DNA from: Phytoseiulus persimilis
Taxonomy: Eukaryota > Arthropoda > Arachnida > Mesostigmata > Phytoseiidae
DNA length: 64,000 bases
Direction: 5' to 3'
Assembly (NCBI GenBank): GCA_037576195.1
Contig: CM075104.1
Coordinates: forward strand, 6,702,775 to 6,766,774
The stretch's first letter is position 1. Each line of letters opens with the position of its first letter. The position numbers and the translations under genes were made by a program. Shown here one piece after another: positions 33,821 to 46,182 of this stretch. Under the pieces are notes generated by a model. The model was not told where the DNA came from, did no database searches, and worked only from the letters and a program-made list of their open reading frames with translations.

Positions 33821-36800
33821 TCAGGATTCGCCTGAGCTGACGATTCGGAAAGGTCTCTGGAATCCACTGAAACTTCCGGTCTCGGTTGCCGGCGCGACCG
33901 CAAGTTGAGGTGGTGACGCGTCTCTGGGGACCGCCACGTTGTCAGTTGACTGGAAGTGGCAAGAGCGTGCAGCTTCCAGCATTTCCGAAGCCATCAGTGG
34001 TTGCATCAGATAGATCTCTTGACGATCCCGTTCGATCAGGCAATCCACCCTGCAAGAATGATATTTCAATATCGAATGTTTCGACCTCCTGTACTGTAAG
34101 TTCAGAAAGCTAGGACACAACCGAAGGTAGCGAGTTCCACGATGCTCTGGCCCCCAGTCGAGTTAGTACGAATCCCGTTTGGATAACTGCTCTCATCATT
34201 TCAAAAATGCAATGGTGGAGTGGTGGTAGGTGTTGGATCGTTAGAGTGAGGTTCACAGGGGTGTCTCGGGGGATTTTTTCGACCACGAGCTGGTGTCAGC
34301 GAGGCATTACCTCTCGTAAACGTCGTTGCGAAAGAATCACATCGATACTGAAAGGACCGCAATGGTTCTGAGTGTCGGCTCAGAACTTTCTACCGAGAAG
34401 AACCCCTCTGTGATCGCGCGAATAATAATCTGGCCAATTAGCTCGTGCCAATTTTCCACCAACCTTCTTACCATACACCTGATCTTCTGCCCCTCATCGG
34501 AGCATCCATCAAAACAGACACTCTCCCAATCTCTCACGTGAGCATTCAAATCCGTCCAACCATCGATTTGGCCTAACATCCATCGATCCTCTCCTCTATT
34601 TTCTCATTAGGCTTCGTATTTACCAATATGGCAATACTCACTTGTCGTAGATCACCCCATCGACCCCCACTCTTTTGAGATTGTCGATCGCCGCGGTAGT
34701 GTTGATGTCTTCACCCCAACAGAATAAGATGAGCTTCTTGGCTTTGACGACGGAGATAACATCGAGGTTTTTCAGGAGCTCCTCGGTATGAGCGTTGATG
34801 CCGAGGATGTTGATGGATTTAGCGAAGTACGAAGCCATGAGGACATTCTCTGTGCGGGGATCCTGGTACGGTGGGTATCTTTCGGTTATACCCTGCGTCA
34901 GGAACAGCAGCGGGTACTTGTTTTGCTTGTGACGGATCATCGTGCACACGTCGGGATGGAAGCACGACAACAGTATGAAACGATTGCCGGAATTCAGCAA
35001 GATCTCGCTGAGAATGATGTCTATGTATTCGTTCATGTCGAACGGATAGTTGAGCTCCCAGCTGCCGTCCTTGTATTGGAGGGGTGCTTTGATCTCCACA
35101 TTGCAGCCGACTCGCTTATCAACCGCGGTCAGAACATGACGCAAGGTTGGGAACGGTTGGTTGTCGTCGACGTCTTCGTCTGTGAACTCGAGCCGCGCCT
35201 CTGGATGGCTCTCAGCGGGCTGCAGTTTCAAGTTTTCTAGTTGAGCTGTTGTGAGATCTTTGACGGCAACTGTGAGCGGCTCTTCCTCGTTGACGGTACG
35301 GCGTCGTTTCTTCATCGCGATGTTGATATGGAAATCGTGGTAAATAACCGGAACCTTGTCCTTCGAGAGTTGAACATCGAGTTCCACCATATCGGCTCCG
35401 TGTCGAGCTGCGTAATTGAAGGACGCGACCGTATTCTCAAGAACGTTCTCCACCTGGAATTCAATCAGAGATCAGCGTCGATTCACGGATGTCGGCCCCG
35501 TGAACCCCCGTTCTCTGCGGGAGTCAGCCTCCGTCCGATTACGGTGCCGAAAACTCGACGCATCACTCACCTTGGCAGAGCAGTCTGTGTCTTTCTTTAT
35601 GTCCGTCCTTCGGGCGTTTCCCGCCCCGCGGTGACCCACGTCGAGGCTCCTCTTATGGCGCTTCCAGAACTTCACGAAAGTAGATTCGGCGGTACACGAG
35701 TAACCTTTGAGAGGGCGCACAACCAGAAAGTTGAGAGTCAACTCTCCAATGGGATGGTGCCTGGAAGAAGCGGCGAATTGCTTCACTGGATGGGCCCGAC
35801 AAATTTCGCGAGCTTTAATCATGAGGTGGAGAGATGTCCGGCGAAATACCGTTTCTATTATCACTGCTCACCTGCTTCCGGTGATGGGGACGGACACCTC
35901 GCCCACGGAACCTTGTCGGTTGGAAGGGATGAGGTAGGCAAAGCCGATGTGTTCGGGCAGGGCCGATGTGTCAGTTTCATCCTCCGAAGGCCAACAATAG
36001 AAATCAATCATGAATGCCTGCGGAAAAGACTCGTTAAGCTCTATCGGAAACCGCGATAGCTGGCGTAGAGCCAGCATGAAGAATGGTCTTTGTAACGGAA
36101 TCAGAAGCAATCATGGAGTAGTAGGACATCCATCATACTACACAACTCTTTTACAACACACTGCGTTGTTCTTCGAGACGACTCAAGTATCATTGGAGTC
36201 GAAAATGCGAGTCTCACCAGTGTGTCGGGATTTAGAGTTAGAGTTTGCGCGACAAAGAAATCGCTCGGATTGTATACGTGTCCAAATTGCTCTTGCGAAT
36301 GGAATTCATCTCGGCCCTCGCTCATAACGGCGACTTCTACATGTGGGAAACGACCATCCTGCTGGTCGCTGAAATTGGACTGCTGTTCGCTGTCTTCAGC
36401 CATGGAAGCGAGAGACGCCTGCGGACAAAGAACCAGAACTTAGGTGGGAACCAGCGATGTGACAATTCAAACATTCGATGGCCCCTGCTTGAACCGCCGA
36501 TGCAACCAAGCCGCGACACGCAGCACAGTCACACTGCGGTGAGACATCTCTTTCTGGAAAGTTCCCTGCTTCCTCAAGCTGAATGGCATCAAGTTGAGCA
36601 TGTTATAGGACGTGGGAGAATTCAGTGCCAAGGACCGAATCATGCGATGTCTGTCATCGAAGTCGAGAGCCTGGCTTAGAATATATGTTTCCCCTAGTGT
36701 TACCACACACTTCCGTTAATCATATCTCCCCTGATCGATATCAATCGTAGGGCATCGAACAAGGTCGCCGCTAGTTGATGCTTGCTGACTCTAGTTGGAA

Positions 36801-38096
36801 TTTGCCCCGCGTTAGTTATGCGATCGGTGCGCTTGCGGTCCGGAAGGGAGAAAGTGACGACACGATTCGGCAATCGAGACCTCTACCCCGTTAAGTAACT
36901 CCATCGTGGCGGCTGTCTGACAATCCTTGCTGGGGTCCAGGACGATCAATAGGCAATGAGAGCCCATATTCGGCCTTAACTGCACTTCCTATCGCTTCTT
37001 GTTGGCTTCGTGGCAGCGTTTGAGGTCTGGCACGAGAGCCGCCAAGGCTGTCGTCAAGGCGCATGACACTATCACCCGCCGAAGCAAAGTAGCGCGTCTA
37101 AGTAAGCGCGTCATACTCACATTTGCATGAAAAGCACTCATCTTCCTGACCAGATCGACCGGCGACACCTTGAACGAGATTTTCGCTTTTCGGAACTTCT
37201 TTTTCCAGATAGCGACTGGAGAATTGAAAAACTTGAGCTGCACCAAGCTTTCGTGGGTAAGCCAGCCTTCCTGGACTTGCTCCACGCCATCTGTGAATTC
37301 GGACCAAGGTTGAGTAAGTACGAAGGGAGCTAAGTTGTTCCACCATTCAGAATATTATTGAGGAGCAGAGTGGGACATCCTCGAGTTGTTATCAACAGCG
37401 AGAACGCTTCCAACTGTGGGAATGTCGTGTTGGAGTGAATCGACTTACCGTAGCTCCCAAAAATGTCAATGGCCGCGTTTCGATCAACAGTGAGCTCATT
37501 CGTGGAGATGCTCCGAGGGTGAACGATCGTTTCCCACCGTGAGACGATTTTTTCCCCGGTTTCCAGGACGCGACAAATCAGGTAGCGGAACTCGACTGTT
37601 TGTTGTTGGGGTATGTGAACCTTAACCGACCACAAATGGCTGAAATATGTGACAGCCCTTGAATTATGAATCGAGTTTGAAACGGTAATGCGGACTCGGC
37701 GATTGGACGTCTCTTTACGATTCGAATTCAGATCCGCCGAGAAACTCGTTGGTGTGATGCCACGTCATCAGTTCAGCCAGGAGTTCTCAACTCCTTGCCT
37801 GCTCTCCGAATGATTCGAGCGACAAATATAACTCTTCCCCAAGATTATCGTGACTTCCGATCGAGCGGAGAAATCGCAGGGTTCAGGATGAAAGTTCAAG
37901 AAGCCTCGCTCCTTGGGGAATGAAGGCGTGGTGCTAAAAAAATCTCTTCTCACCTCATGGGATCATCGCACTGCATTGCCAACGCGTTGTCCACGTGCCA
38001 GTTGCCTAGCGCGGGAATGCTCCCACACACCCACAAGGACTCCCCGGCACCGGCTTGGGCCTGAACCCTTAACGATATTTCCCGTTGATTTAACAT
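33821..38096 (-). CDS. GPCPD1: GPCPD1, glycerophosphocholine phosphodiesterase
   Basis: A cytosolic enzyme that hydrolyses glycerophosphocholine to choline and glycerol-3-phosphate. Eight exons join in phase: 37954-38096, 37449-37639, 37121-37290, 36218-36418, 35872-36017, 35571-35760, 34642-35453 and 33821-34049, giving 693 residues (human 672). Order: N-terminal CBM20 starch-binding-like domain (LWVCGSIPALGNWHVDNA, SRWETIVHPRSI), a middle region ending IGFAYLIPSNRQGSVGEV, and the GDPD TIM barrel. The catalytic site shows DVGHRGAGN, VELDVQLSKD and PVIYHDFHIN; metal and acid residues continue in GCNVEIKAPL. Later blocks NKYPLLFLTQGI, LGINAHTEELL and LILFCWGED match the family closely. The ATG at 38096 directly follows a CAG, so a non-coding first exon is possible. 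Confidence 0.95.
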
Positions 38097-41000
38097 CTGG
38101 AACAAAGTATCTTAATCGTATGATATGCTCGTGTTCGCTCAACGAGCTCTATCGCGAACCGGCCGCAAACTGGCTCCAAGGCTCGTTGCATCTCTGTCGC
38201 CGTGCCGTCTCGTTTGGCTCTTGTTTCCCGAACCTCACAGGAAGTCAATGGCATCTGCTCTGCTAGTATGTGAAGTTTGTGGCGGAGAAGAGACATGACG
38301 TCACCAACGTCAGAGAGAACAGCGAACTCGAGCCGGTTTGAACCGACGAGGGTACATGAACTCGCTCATCTCAACCGGACGGTCTGACCTGCACGGCTCT
38401 GATATTGTATGACCAGAAGACGCAGTTCTAGTCGCGGCGGAACTACGTTTTCGTGTTTTTCGCAGTTGATTGTCGAGCGAGACAGTCGTGATATCCCGGT
38501 CGCGGCAACAAGCTCAAGGCAGTCGAGTGATTTTCGCATCAGATTCCCTACTTGGAAACGTTGGATTCGTACTAGAGCAAGCTTTCAGCTTCTCGAGCTC
38601 GATATTCCGAACAAACGGACGACATCGCCATTGAAATATTCAGAAAGCGATCGAAAGGTCCGCCGTGCGCAGGAACGATGGCTTCCGCTGGATTCGAGAG
38701 CATTGTGATCATCGAATGAGAAAACGAGGAAGTCAGCTGATGGGAGCGAGGGACACACGGGTGCGCGCAGCTCGCGGTTTGTCAGGCCACAGGCATGATA
38801 TTACCTGTTCGGCGAGAATCTGCCGAAACGCTGAGCGAGTCTTAATCTCAGGCCATGCACGAAGCGGCTTCAAACGTTTAGTTGCGAGAGCTTTGACGAG
38901 GCGGCTGCATTTGGCGCGTGCGAGACTTGGTTGAGCAGCGAGCGATCGCTTCAGGGAACCACTTGATTGCCGCTAGACCAGATTGAGCTGGTCTCGACCG
39001 AATCACTACGTTGTAACACTCGAAACGCACTAACGGAATCCAGAATTGCATTGACTAGAGGAACCCGCAGGATTCCTCTAAAAATACGTTATCTAAAGGG
39101 CCAGAATGAGGTTTCGCAGAATTTTTGGGTGTCACGAGGAACTTCTCTGGAACAACGAGCCAATAGGCATGAATCTGTACTAGGCAGAGTCCGATGCACA
39201 CATCGGGCTCCCTGGTACGAATCCAAGCCCGTCCCCACAAGCTAGCAGAAGCTTCACGTCCAAGGAGTCCGCGAGAGAGAAACAAAACTTCGATCACACA
39301 ACGCTTCACACACCTGTCTCGCGTATTGTCCTCGAAACGGAATCACGGTGCACCGAGAGATAGAAACTCCGAGACAGCCGGCCAATCAATGTACCTTGGA
39401 GGACCAGCACTGGAGTTCACTCAGTAAGCTCTAACTCAACGTCTGGAAGTCGCTGTCGGGAACCGCGAGTGAGAGAACTCGTTACTCTCCCATCTCGGTA
39501 CAATGTGGAACCCTCACCGCGCGAGAGACGACTCGTCAGTGTTTCAATGCCCGGCAACTTGGAGGATGGCTGTTTATGATTGGGTCTACGGTGCCGATTA
39601 GAGGCGATCGATCCGCAACAGTTGGGCTAAAGAAATGCACCTCACTCCCAGAAGAAGCCGAAGCGACTCGATGAATAAAATCGAACCCGCATACCGTGCA
39701 GCTTCCCCTGAGTATCTCGAGCGAGCTTGTTAGGAGATTACAGGTAGAATTCAGCCATTAGGAGAACCATACTGTTAGGGCCGTGGCGATCCGAAAGTTA
39801 GCACGGTACATTCGACTTCGCAACAGTCTAATTGAGAAGACTGATTTGGCGGTTGAAGACGCGAGAAGGGTGATGGACTAACAGACCACTCTCTTTAGGG
39901 TGATGATCGTCGCTGTGCCCGATCTGAGTCATCTCAGTCGTCTCTCTTCATCTCCTCTCATGGGATCGTTGTAAGACATTGAATACCTATAGGTTTAATG
40001 ATATACAGCCAGCCGATCACTCGGAGAGCTGTTCGCCGACGCGTCACTCAAAATATGAGCCGATACCCCGAAGATTGGACGCCGGAACATATTCGATTTT
40101 GAAATCCATGAAATAAACCGGAGCGGGTGCACAACCGTGCGGAATCCGGAAGTGAGGTGATCAGTTGACGAAATTATTTACCGATACCGAAATAGAATTT
40201 CTCCGATTCTTCGTCGCAGCGGTATGTCTTCCGGTCAACGAAGGATACTTGATTACGAATAGTGACGAAAGCCCTAAACACCAGGACGGCGGACTGACCA
40301 CGAAAAAGAAACCAAGAACGCGGGTCGGTAATGGAACGATTTGGTTCCATGAATGAATCTACTGCAGGAGAAAATATCGGGAGACTGACGGAGACTCGAA
40401 TCGACGGATCTCATGTTCACAGCACTTCCTTCCGTTCTCATTCTCGCAGTAATACATGTGGCCGAGCAAGCTGTGAAATCCGAGTACGATACGTACACAT
40501 TCATACGGCGCGACAGTCTCGAACAATTAGCTGCCAGGCGTCGTTCGCCGCAACTCAGGTTCGGCTCGTTTCCAATGGTAGAACAAAAAGGGATCGAGAC
40601 GAATATCTCGAATCAATCAGTCGATCGCGGATGGTCCGGTTCCGCTTCCTCTGACAAGGCGAGCAGTCTGGGATTCTCGGTCAACACAAGGATTAGCCTG
40701 GCTTCCTGACGACGGATCCACCGGGAACAACAAATTCGGTTGACCAAATGGAAAAACACAACATTTTGAGAAGTGAATGCTCCGACCTAAATAATTGCAG
40801 ATAAGTTGTCTATAATCTGGAAATGACCGCCCGAATGTCCCCTCCTTTAACTCGAATTCGACGAGTAGCCTCGAAGTGAAAGAGATCGCCATTTCGATAA
40901 GTTATCGCCGCGCAGTCTCGTAAGCCTTGTGAGATTGGGGAATGTTGTATTTCGATGCACGTGGAATCGCCTGGAGAGTCAACAAGCAGACTAGTACAGG

Positions 41001-43639
41001 ATCCACGTGCGATCGGTAAATAGCCTTCCTCAAGAGCATCACGATCTTCGTACCCGGACGACGGGAAGCAACTGCCCTACAGTATCCAATATGTCTGATG
41101 GTGGTGCGGCGATGTTGTTTTGGCGACCGCGCGGGTCAATGTGTCCGGTGAGAAGCGAGCGTCATCGGGGAATCCCGTCCTTGACAACAAGAGACCGAGC
41201 ACACTGGAGCAGCGACGAGAGACGAACGAGAGCGTTGCGAAACCTCTTCACGCGCTGATGGGAGTTCGCTTGATCAACTCCGATCGGAAAACTTCTCAGT
41301 TCATGTCCAAGGCCCGAGCAGACGCTTCGATTTGAACGTCGGCCTCAAGTAATAACCGAGCTTGGACGAGATTCGTAAGACAACTCAGAGATGCAAGACG
41401 AAGCATCTTTGGCCTCACTACGCGTGTTAGGAGGGCCAATAAACTTTCTCATTGGACGAAATCATAGATGGATGCAACGAACGGATCAAGAGAGGAGCTC
41501 GCCGGATTCGCCGGCAAACGAAACAGGTCAGTGAAAGGACGAGGTCATCTGGCGAAGATGGAGCAAAACATTTCCTCCACTTCATGAGAAGATCATCAGA
41601 ACCATAGTGGTGAACATCCCCTCCAACATCAGAAAACAGGAATCGTTCGCTGAAGATAGCATTGCCGTCGGGCAATAAACCGAATCGGTGAGAGAGTGCA
41701 TCGTTGCCCGATCCGATCGCTGAAGATGTTGACCCTGTTTGCGACTGCCCATGATGAGTTGCTTCCGAGGGCCGCCCAGGCCACACAAACTTCCCGAAAG
41801 TCCCGTAAATCTTCAGATTCCTACTTTTTTACGGCTCAGTTCCGAGAAATCTCGATGCCGATTCGAATCCTTAGAGAGATGATTGACGGGTCGATCAGCC
41901 GGTTTTCTCTCTAATGAACAGGAGGATGATCAGTAAGCCACCCCTAGAGAGTCCGAGAGACTGACTCGGATGAGCAGAGCTCCGACAGATTCGGATGCCA
42001 GAGACTAGACTCGCTCTCACTAAGAATCCCGATCCACACATGGGCGACGAAACACTCCGATCGGTGGCTTCGTAAGACACGCCTACGGTCATGTGCGAGG
42101 TCCGGCGGTTCCGAGGCCGCTCGGGGCTTTGATGAATCAGCCTCAAACAATCGCGCGACGTTGTAGCCAATAGTGGCCTGAGAGTCTGGCTGCTTCCTGA
42201 CGGACTCCATGGCAAGCGAAAGGTCTAGTATTACAGCTACCTCGCGCGTCGTATGCATTCCCCCGTGTTCCACTCACTCAAAGAATGCCGTAGGACTGGA
42301 CCTTGACTGCGTATCTTGACTCGTATGGAGTGATTTCGCGTGTTTTTCATTCGAAAGAGGAGACTTTGTCAAAAACAAACGGTCTTCCTGATACGCGATG
42401 ATAGCCAGCTCGATAGACGGTGGAAAAATCCGCGTGCCGGAACTTCAATCGACTCTCCCCGCCAATAAATTTCACGGAGCTACCTCCACCAACGTTCTCT
42501 CCGGGGAAAGATCGAAAATACAAGTTACAGCAGAGCACGTTCCAGTTTGTTGCTTCATGATGCAATCATAGCACCAGGGAAGCCTGCGTAACACGCCGCA
42601 CCCTTATTTCCAAAATCGCTCTGATCAATCGAGGAGCTCCTTTCGATCGCCTCTGGCGCTGAGGAGAACGCGCTGATCGAGGAACTTCCCAGAATTCGTC
42701 TCGAAGACATGAGAAAGAGCTCTGCGTCATTTGGTCAAGTGTATCATTGGAACGCTGGCCCATGAGATCGAAACAAACGATGGAGTAGAAATCCCATGAC
42801 CTTTTGGCAGACGTGTGCGGAGTGCGTGCATATGTGGGCGTGAGTAACCAATTTGGAGACTCAGAACCTAACGGACGCGTTCCTTCCTCGAGAACAGCTG
42901 ACTCCCGCTAGTTTTCGTGGAAACAATGGGGAAGACGAAAACTGGTCTTGAGATCCACGATACCCGATCTGGTCTAGCGAACTTACCTTGGTGGAACGGA
43001 ACAGTCGTCAGCGATCCAATGAGTTGGACGTCACCGGTGAAGGCTCTCTCACTGCTGGAAAGGGTTTTGCGTGTGGCGTTCGCCTCGCGAAAGCTTCCGA
43101 AACGCCTCGAACCTCGCTACGAGACGAGCGAACCAAACGCTACGACGCGAACATCACCCAAACGCGACGGATCAGCTGGCCAAGCGCATGCGTCGAGGCT
43201 CCGAGCTCGAGTCCCAGCCCAGGACAGTGTTTACATCAGGGTGGAGCAGCTTAGAGCGAGAGACGATGACGCGGATCGGGATAGAAAAAACTGGATTCCG
43301 GTGAAGGTGCACGAGCAGCTCTGCAGAATGTTCTGCATTCATTTGATGTCATGAGCATGAGACTTTATCAAGGCCATCATGATTCTGATCGATTTCGATC
43401 ATCTGTACATACACATCAAAATTCCACATTTGAATTTCGCGCCATGATTCCATCAGCCTAGAGCACGTGGTTCTTAAAGGCTGTCTGTTACTTGAGGGTG
43501 AGGGTTGTCCGAATGATCGAATCTGGCACCGCAGATGGGATAGTGGTGCATAAGGAGAATAGAGGAAAATTGTCGCTATATTGAAGTTTGACAGGGTGTT
43601 ATTTCCGTCAGAAAACAGAGCTGTCCGCCAGGCACGGCA
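38097..43639. other. Long gene-poor interval
   Basis: No conserved gene is recognised over 5.5 kb apart from the small peptide-like ORF at 40413. Many 60-145-codon frames overlap one another on both strands without domains. The first few hundred bases probably contain the GPCPD1 promoter and the last the RIOK1 promoter. Confidence 0.35.
40413..40709 (+). CDS. Small secreted peptide-precursor-like ORF
   Basis: A 98-residue frame starting with a good signal peptide (MFTALPSVLILAVIHVAEQA), followed at about residues 42-51 by the tribasic site RRR and SPQLRFG. Arthropod short neuropeptide F peptides have the form SPxLRLRF-amide after a basic site, so the resemblance is real but incomplete. The LR dipeptide is not doubled, and the glycine is followed by S rather than a basic cleavage site. 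No homologous precursor region is recognised beyond this. It could be a divergent neuropeptide precursor or chance. Confidence 0.3.
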   Translation: MFTALPSVLILAVIHVAEQAVKSEYDTYTFIRRDSLEQLAARRRSPQLRFGSFPMVEQKGIETNISNQSVDRGWSGSASSDKASSLGFSVNTRISLAS

Positions 43640-46165
43640 ATGGCCAGTCCAGAAGTACATCCTGGGCAATTCGGTGAGCGCTCGCCTACATGGCTCCCTT
43701 CTATCCGCAAGAACTTATCACTTTGAATTCATTCTATGGAGCCTTCACGGACTCCGGAAGTTTTCCTTGGATGCGCTCTGCTCGGTTCGAGAGTACTCCT
43801 CAATGGACATCTGAGTGTCAACAAACTTGAGAGTCAGGCTAATTCTTCGAGCTCAAGAATGTATTCCAATGTTTTCCTTGTTGGTTTCTGCCTGGGCAGA
43901 CAACTGCCAAGTCCGTCCGTTTTACCTCGAAACTTGCAGATACTCTCGTGTTCTCATTGGTTCTCTCCGAGTATGTCACGAGTTTGGATATTGTCTCTCG
44001 AGCCTTGGAGAAATTTTCATGTACTGGGAACGAATACTCAGTTTTTCCATCCTCTGGGCTTCTTTCCTCTTCGATAATCGCTCCTTAGAAGTGCCGCGGT
44101 TCCCGGAGCTGATGAGAGCGTTTTTCGTTGCAGATGATGCTCCTGAAGGAGATGTCGCTCGAGAAAACTTGAGCGCGGAAGAGTACACAGACGACGATGA
44201 TGATTATTCTGATTACGAAGAGCGCGAAGACGTTCGCAAACAGTGTCTCGTTCAGTCGAATCGACAAGTACATTTCCAGGATCAGCAAAAGGTTTGGAAA
44301 CGAGCGAGTTCGCTCCAGTGACTTCCTGCTTCAATATCGATTGCTGAAACATGACTTCTATTGCCCCCTTGTAGACCCTCGGATGAGCTCTTTCCCGACA
44401 TTCTTTATTCGATACCCCAAATTTTTCCTCCAGGTGATGGCCGGAAAATATCTCTCGAAAGTGAATTTGGACTCTATGTGGGTGCCCAAAAAGGCGATGA
44501 ATCAAGTGCACGAGCAACAGCGGAGATCAGAGAACGAACGCATACGGGTCAAGGATAAGGTACAGATTTTACCCCTCAAAGGCTGGTTAACCCAGCAACG
44601 CCGGTCTCTCATTGATTGACCGAATCTATGTGGTCACCAGGATTTCAATTCCGAATTTTAAGCAGAAGCTGTAATTCAGCTTGATGTTTGGCTGGTTCCG
44701 AACGTCAAGCACCGATATAAAACTAACTCGGTATCCCCGCAGATGGAAAGGGCTACCGTGGAGCAGGTGTTAGACGCAAGAACCCGTATGATCTTGTTCA
44801 AATTACTCAGCAGAGGAATGCTGAATGAAATCAATGGATGCATATCGACGGGAAAAGAAGCCAACGTTTATCACGCTACGAAGGATGAGGACCAGCTTGC
44901 AATCAAAGTTTACAAAACTTCAATTCTCGTGTTCAAGGACAGAGATCGTTACGTGAGCGGAGAGTTCAGGTTCCGCGGGGGGTGAGTGCTCCGTTCCAGG
45001 ATGCAAGCCCTTCGAACGAGTTTCCCGCTGAGTGTTTGACGGGGATCCGATCGTCTTCAGTGAATGCTTGGTTCTCCAGTTACTGCTCGGGCAACCCAAG
45101 GAAGATGGTTCGATTGTGGGCGGAGAAGGAAATGAGGAATTTGACACGATTGGATCGAGCTGGCATCCCTTGCCCCAAGCCGAGACTCCTTCGATCGCAT
45201 GTCCTTCTGATGGACTTCATCGGGAAGGACGGTTGGCCGGCGCCGAAGCTCAAAGACGTCCCATTGACTGAGTCGAAGGCCAGAGAATTGTACAGAGATC
45301 TCATCATCAACGTGAGGAAGATGTTCCACGAGTGTCACTTGGTACACGCCGACCTATCGGAGTATAATCTGCTATATCACGAAGGGCGGATCGTATTCAT
45401 CGATGTCTCTCAGAGCGTGGAGCATGAACACCCCAACGCGCTCGTGTTCCTGCGCATGGTATGTATTCTAAATCCTGACATCATTCTGCAGGGCGCACAA
45501 AATCTTCCCGTGCCTTGCTCATCTTGAGCATTACATTCTTCCATCGAGAAAAACTGACCAGGATTTTATTTCCTCAGGACCTGGCCAACGTGACGGACTA
45601 TTTCACTCGATGTGGAGTCGCGACAATGACAGTGCGCGAGCTCTTTGATTTTGTCGTAGATCCGTTGATCAATGCCGAAGTGGAGGAATACCTCGATCGC
45701 ATGGCTGAAATCGCTTCCTCTCGGGGGGTGCTCGATCCGAAATCTATCCAAGTTGAAGAAGAAGTTTTCAAAAACTCGTACATACCTCAGAGGCTGGACC
45801 AAGTCATAGATTACGAGCGCGAAGTCGAGAAGTTCCAGCAGGGGGAGGACCTATTGTACAAGACGTTGACTGGTATGCGAAGGGTTGAAGAGAATGAGAA
45901 AGCAAAGAATGATTCAGAGGAGAGCGGGAGCACGTCGGGAGATGGCGAAGAGGATGGCGAGTTTGTTGGGGACGAAAAAGACGAGTACGATATCCAGCAG
46001 AAAAGTGTTCGGAAACCTCTCGGAAGGCCGAAGGATGAAACTATCGAGGAGAAGCGTGATCGCAAAAAGGCCGTCAAGGACGCTGCTCGGGAGAAGCGGA
46101 AAGACAAAGTCCCCAAGCATGTCAAGAAGCGCAAAGAGAAACAAGGCAAATCCAAGAATAAGTGA
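43640..46165 (+). CDS. RIOK1: RIOK1, atypical serine kinase of 40S maturation
   Basis: RIO1 kinase/ATPase acts late in cytoplasmic 40S ribosome assembly and 20S pre-rRNA processing. Six exons join in phase: 43640-43673, 44134-44291, 44434-44559, 44743-44981, 45080-45458 and 45578-46165, giving 507 residues (human 568). The first exon ends in the conserved PGQF|DDA junction. An acidic stretch ([13 protein letters not shown]) precedes the kinase. [11 protein letters not shown] is the nucleotide loop, AIKVYKTS holds the lysine, VHADLSEYN the catalytic aspartate and FIDVSQSVE the metal-binding aspartate. The tail ends in the lysine-rich [17 protein letters not shown], as in other RIO1 proteins. 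AATAAA at 46177-46182 lies 12 bp after the stop. Confidence 0.96.
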
Positions 46166-46176
46166 ACAAATAATTT

Positions 46177-46182
46177 AATAAA
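46177..46182 (+). promoter_or_regulatory. Poly(A) signal of RIOK1
   Basis: AATAAA only 12 bp past the stop codon. Confidence 0.7.

Noticed and set aside
39180..39245. Second tRNA-like stretch (GGTACGAATCC)
   Set aside because: One mismatch in the B-box and no cloverleaf.
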